Part shown: piece by piece, positions 13,513-16,229 of the stretch
How the letters are laid out: the number at the start of each line of letters is the position of its first letter
How positions within the stretch are numbered: the first letter of the stretch is position 1
Assembly (NCBI GenBank): GCA_003542015.1
Contig: DPLL01000133.1
Coordinates: forward strand, 1-16,229
Direction: 5' to 3'
Length of the DNA: 16,229 bases
Source: Microcoleaceae cyanobacterium UBA9251
Lineage (GTDB): Bacteria; Cyanobacteriota; Cyanobacteriia; Cyanobacteriales; Microcoleaceae
The notes under the pieces: model-generated
What the model was told of the DNA's origin: nothing
Database searches by the model: none
The model's input: only the letters and a program-made list of their open reading frames with translations
Program-made: the position numbers and the translations under genes

Positions 13513-15111
13513 GTGCGCCTGTTTACTACCATTGCAGCCCTAGGCTGCTACTTAAATTCACAAAAATCTGCAGCACCTAAAAAAGAAATCGGTTTAGTGC
13601 CGACGATGGGAGCTTTGCACGCCGGACATTTGAGCTTAATCCAGCGGGCCAGGCAAGAAAATGCGATCGTCGTGGTCAGCATTTTTGTCAACCCGCTGCA
13701 ATTTGGGCCCAAAGAAGATTTTCAAGATTATCCCCGCAACTTGGAGCAAGACCGGCTGCTGTGCGAACAAGCAGGAGTCGATGCAATTTTTGCTCCCTCA
13801 GAACAGGAAATGTTTGGGAAGTCGGCCGTCGATGTAGCCAACTCAGTAGCTGAGATTCTGGCCCTAAAACTGATTCACCCTTCATCCTTGACTCAAGTTG
13901 TGCCACCGGTGGCGATGACTTCGGTTTTGTGCGGGAAATCCAGGCCCGGTCATTTTCAGGGCGTAGCTGCGATCGTCACTAAACTTTTGAGTTTGGTACA
14001 GCCGACAAGAGCTTATTTCGGTCAGAAGGACGCCCAGCAGGTAGCAATTATCCGAAAACTGGTCGCAGATTTTAACTGGCCTGTAGAGATTGTTGCTTGT
14101 TCGATCGTCCGTGAAGCTTCGGGACTGGCAATGAGTTCTCGCAATCAATATTTAACACAAGAGCAAAAACAGCAAGCCTCGGTACTCTACCGCGCTCTAC
14201 AGCAAGCCTTGAAAACTTTTTCTTCAGGCGATCGCACAGCGGCGGCCATACTCGCTGCCGTCAAAGCAGAAGTGGCCTCAACCGCAGTCGAGCTTGAGTA
14301 CGCAGAACTCGTCGATCCCAACACTCTGGCACCATTGTTCGTTGTGGAAACAGCGGGACTGTTAGCCGTGGCAGCCAGAATCGGTTCTACTCGGTTGATT
14401 GACAATATAATTCTGAGGAATCGTCGGCCAATTGTGGCGATCGACGGCCCGGCCGGTGCTGGCAAATCTACAGTCACGAGGAAAGTCGCCCAAGCTCTGG
14501 GTCTGTGTTATCTCGATACGGGGGCGATGTATCGAGCCGTGACGTGGCTGGCGATGACAACAAACACGCCGATTTCCGACGAATGCGCGATCGCCGAATT
14601 AGTCAATTCGAGCTATTTGGAATACAATCTCGACCCCACATCGGGTTTGATGCTGAAGATTAACGGCGAAGACGTCACCGAAGCAATTCGCAGTTTGGAA
14701 GTGACATCCCGCGTCTCGGAAATGGCGGCTCATCCCGTCGTGCGTAAGTTTTTGGTCGAACAGCAGCGGCGTTGTGGCATCAAAGGCTCAATTGTGGCTG
14801 AAGGCCGCGATATTGGGACTAACGTGTTCCCGGATGCGGAACTCAAGATTTTTTTGACAGCTTCGGTAAAAGAGCGATCGCGCAGGCGGTTGTTAGAACT
14901 GAAAAACAGCGGCGCAGCCGACATCAGTTTGGAACAGTTGGAACAAGACATCGAAGAGCGGGACGAAAAGGATAGTACCCGTGAGGTTGCACCTTTACGC
15001 AAAGCGGCCGATGCTGTAGAAATCCAAACAGATGGTCTGAGTATTGCCGAAGTGATCGATCGGATTGTCGGCTTATACAAAGAGAGAATATTGACAACTC
15101 CCCAGAGCTAA
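13513..15111 (+). CDS. panC/cmk: Bifunctional pantothenate synthetase / cytidylate kinase
   Basis: This 532-residue protein is a fusion typical of cyanobacteria. The PanC half (about 1-290) joins pantoate and beta-alanine with ATP to make pantothenate; it shows VPTMGALHAGHLSLI with the HxGH motif, FVNPLQFGP, GHFQGVAAIVTKLL, YFGQKDAQQ and AMSSRN. The cytidylate kinase half (about 304-525) phosphorylates CMP and dCMP; it shows the P-loop GPAGAGKST (312-320), DTGAMYRAVTWLA, AEGRDIGTNVFPDAELK, and the lid with RSRRRLLEL. The PanC part carries an extra segment before LCGKSRPGHF (about 102-138), as in other cyanobacterial versions. The GTG start at 13513 has a good AGGAG 7 nt upstream. It lies 51 bp after the rlpA-like gene and may be co-transcribed with it. 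Confidence 0.96.
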   Translation: MRLFTTIAALGCYLNSQKSAAPKKEIGLVPTMGALHAGHLSLIQRARQENAIVVVSIFVNPLQFGPKEDFQDYPRNLEQDRLLCEQAGVDAIFAPSEQEMFGKSAVDVANSVAEILALKLIHPSSLTQVVPPVAMTSVLCGKSRPGHFQGVAAIVTKLLSLVQPTRAYFGQKDAQQVAIIRKLVADFNWPVEIVACSIVREASGLAMSSRNQYLTQEQKQQASVLYRALQQALKTFSSGDRTAAAILAAVKAEVASTAVELEYAELVDPNTLAPLFVVETAGLLAVAARIGSTRLIDNIILRNRRPIVAIDGPAGAGKSTVTRKVAQALGLCYLDTGAMYRAVTWLAMTTNTPISDECAIAELVNSSYLEYNLDPTSGLMLKINGEDVTEAIRSLEVTSRVSEMAAHPVVRKFLVEQQRRCGIKGSIVAEGRDIGTNVFPDAELKIFLTASVKERSRRRLLELKNSGAADISLEQLEQDIEERDEKDSTREVAPLRKAADAVEIQTDGLSIAEVIDRIVGLYKERILTTPQS

Positions 15112-15160
15112 AGCCAGGGGAATGCTTGGTTCATCGGTTAGTTGTCAGTAGTCATTTTCC

Positions 15161-15181
15161 CAATTCTGAATTCTCAATTCC
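15161..15181. repeat. Degenerate heptamer repeat (CAATTCT-like units)
   Basis: CAATTCT, GAATTCT and CAATTCC follow in tandem, with a further AGTTGTC/AGTAGTC pair just upstream (about 15139-15152). This is a weaker STRR array in the 119-bp gap before the deacetylase gene. Confidence 0.4.
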
Positions 15182-15230
15182 CGATTAAGATCTAGAATTA
15201 ACTCTGCAAGGTGTGAAGGAGATCAAAAAA

Positions 15231-16190
15231 GTGACCAACTTGAAACGGCTGTGGAGGCGACGAAAAATTTTCATCGTTGCTTTCATAGCTGCTGTGGGCA
15301 GTTTTGTAGTGGGCGTGACGCTACCGCTCAACTTGCGGGCGATCGTGCCCGGGGCGGCATCGCAGGCGCAAGTCGTCAACCCTTCGACTCCGCTCATGAC
15401 GCCGCATATCCAGTCGGCAGAAAACCAGCCGAGCTCAAATGTTAATCTGGTGAAACAGGCGATCGGAGACAGAGTAGAATTTTCCACTCAGGCGATCGTC
15501 CAATTGCAGGAGAGTCGCTTTGTGTCTTCAATACCATCCCAGTTTCAGGGTACAACCCTTAGTCACGCAAAACTCGACTCCCGGCACAAGGCGATCGCCC
15601 TGACATTTGACGACGGCCCCTGGCCCACAACAACTGTACAAATCCTGGATCTTCTCAAGAAAAACAATATTAAGGCTACCTTCTTCTGGGTGGGAATATA
15701 CCTGCAAACTTATCCAGAACTGGGCAAGCAAGTGGCCGCTGCGGGTCACGCGATCGGCAACCACACTTGGAACCACCAATACATTAAGTACAACGAAGAG
15801 GGCGCTGCCAGCGAGATCGATCGCACGACATCCTTAATTGAGGAATTAACAGGCATCAGAACATCTATTTTCCGCCCCCCAGGCGGCATTTTAAACAATG
15901 GATTAGCAGCTTATGCTCAAAAGAAAAATTATACAGTTGTGATGTGGTCTGCTGATTCTTTAGATTGGCGGACTGCTACGCAATCGTTGATGGAAAATGT
16001 GATGCGACAGGCAAATTCCGGCGGTATCGTGCTGATGCACGACGGCGGCGGCAATCGTTCGAGGACTGTAGAAGCTTTGCCCGATATTATTGCTCAATTC
16101 AGAAAAGAAGGGTATACATTCGTAACGGTCCCGGAATTATTAAAGATGCAGGAACAAGATTTAAAACATCAGGAAACAGCACAAAAATAA
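15231..16190 (+). CDS. Membrane-anchored polysaccharide deacetylase (NodB domain)
   Basis: This 319-residue protein has a basic N-terminus (LKRLWRRRK), one membrane helix (about 14-34, IFIVAFIAAVGSFVVGVTL), a polar linker and a C-terminal carbohydrate esterase 4 / NodB domain (about 125-300). The catalytic motifs are all present: TFDDGPWP (base and metal-binding Asp pair), HTWNHQ (metal-binding His-x3-His), RPPGG, WSADSLDW, and LMHDGGG with the final His. Such enzymes remove N-acetyl groups from peptidoglycan or other envelope glycans outside the cytoplasmic membrane. I chose GTG 15231 over GTG 15213 because AAGGAG at 15216-15221 sits 9 nt before it; the longer form would overlap that site. 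Confidence 0.9.
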   Translation: MTNLKRLWRRRKIFIVAFIAAVGSFVVGVTLPLNLRAIVPGAASQAQVVNPSTPLMTPHIQSAENQPSSNVNLVKQAIGDRVEFSTQAIVQLQESRFVSSIPSQFQGTTLSHAKLDSRHKAIALTFDDGPWPTTTVQILDLLKKNNIKATFFWVGIYLQTYPELGKQVAAAGHAIGNHTWNHQYIKYNEEGAASEIDRTTSLIEELTGIRTSIFRPPGGILNNGLAAYAQKKNYTVVMWSADSLDWRTATQSLMENVMRQANSGGIVLMHDGGGNRSRTVEALPDIIAQFRKEGYTFVTVPELLKMQEQDLKHQETAQK

Positions 16191-16195
16191 CAATT

Positions 16196-16226
16196 TGGGA
16201 AAGTGGAAATTTACACCATTTTCCCA
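16196..16226 (+). terminator. Probable intrinsic terminator after the deacetylase gene
   Basis: TGGGAAAGTGG (16196-16206) pairs with CCATTTTCCCA (16216-16226) over 11 positions with one G-T wobble, around a 9-nt loop, and a T-run starts at 16227 where the window ends. Confidence 0.5.
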
Positions 16227-16229
16227 TTT

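Noticed and set aside
15213..15230. Upstream GTG start for the deacetylase
   Set aside because: The AAGGAG at 15216-15221 would fall inside the coding region; it is well placed for GTG 15231.

Overview
The window comes from a filamentous cyanobacterium, most likely of the Microcoleus/Oscillatoria kind. This rests on many HIP1-type sites (GCGATCGC or its CGATCG core), short tandem heptamer repeats between genes, a fused panC-cmk gene and several families of short inverted repeats. The genus is an inference.

Layout. Positions 1-2601 hold two tandem, paralogous membrane glycosyltransferases of the PMT/GT39-like type; the first is cut by the window edge. A small unrecognised gene (2670-3149) follows, then a 198-bp repeat element. 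On the minus strand lies a large secreted-type subtilase with N-terminal RTX calcium-binding repeats (3404-5458). Divergent from it is a YbhN/AglD-type membrane protein (5509-6606), and a 65-bp hairpin repeat follows.

The most interesting part is 6856-10246. A minus-strand helix-turn-helix protein is divergent from four tightly packed plus-strand genes: a 72-aa helical small protein, a stand-alone E2-like (ubiquitin-conjugating fold) protein, a stand-alone E1/ThiF-like activating enzyme and a JAB/JAMM metalloprotease with a C-terminal extension. This looks like a bacterial ubiquitin-like conjugation cassette, related in gene content to the Bil/Bub-type antiphage systems and distinct from CBASS. 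Two things are unusual: no recognisable beta-grasp ubiquitin-like modifier is encoded, and a 24-bp perfect palindrome sits in the intergenic region next to the regulator. CGATCG sites are absent from about 6835 to 10630 although common elsewhere, which fits an acquired island. Directly downstream are broken toxin-antitoxin remnants (VapBC and a PIN-like fragment) and two inverted-repeat elements.

From 10863 the window returns to core genes: purM (minus strand), then a probable c-di-AMP (ydaO-type) riboswitch leading an RlpA-like cell-wall gene, the bifunctional panC-cmk gene, and a membrane-anchored NodB polysaccharide deacetylase. RlpA and the deacetylase both point to cell-wall remodelling, while purM and panC-cmk are nucleotide and coenzyme A precursor metabolism.

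Limits: all functions are read from motifs by eye; no database or structure search was possible.
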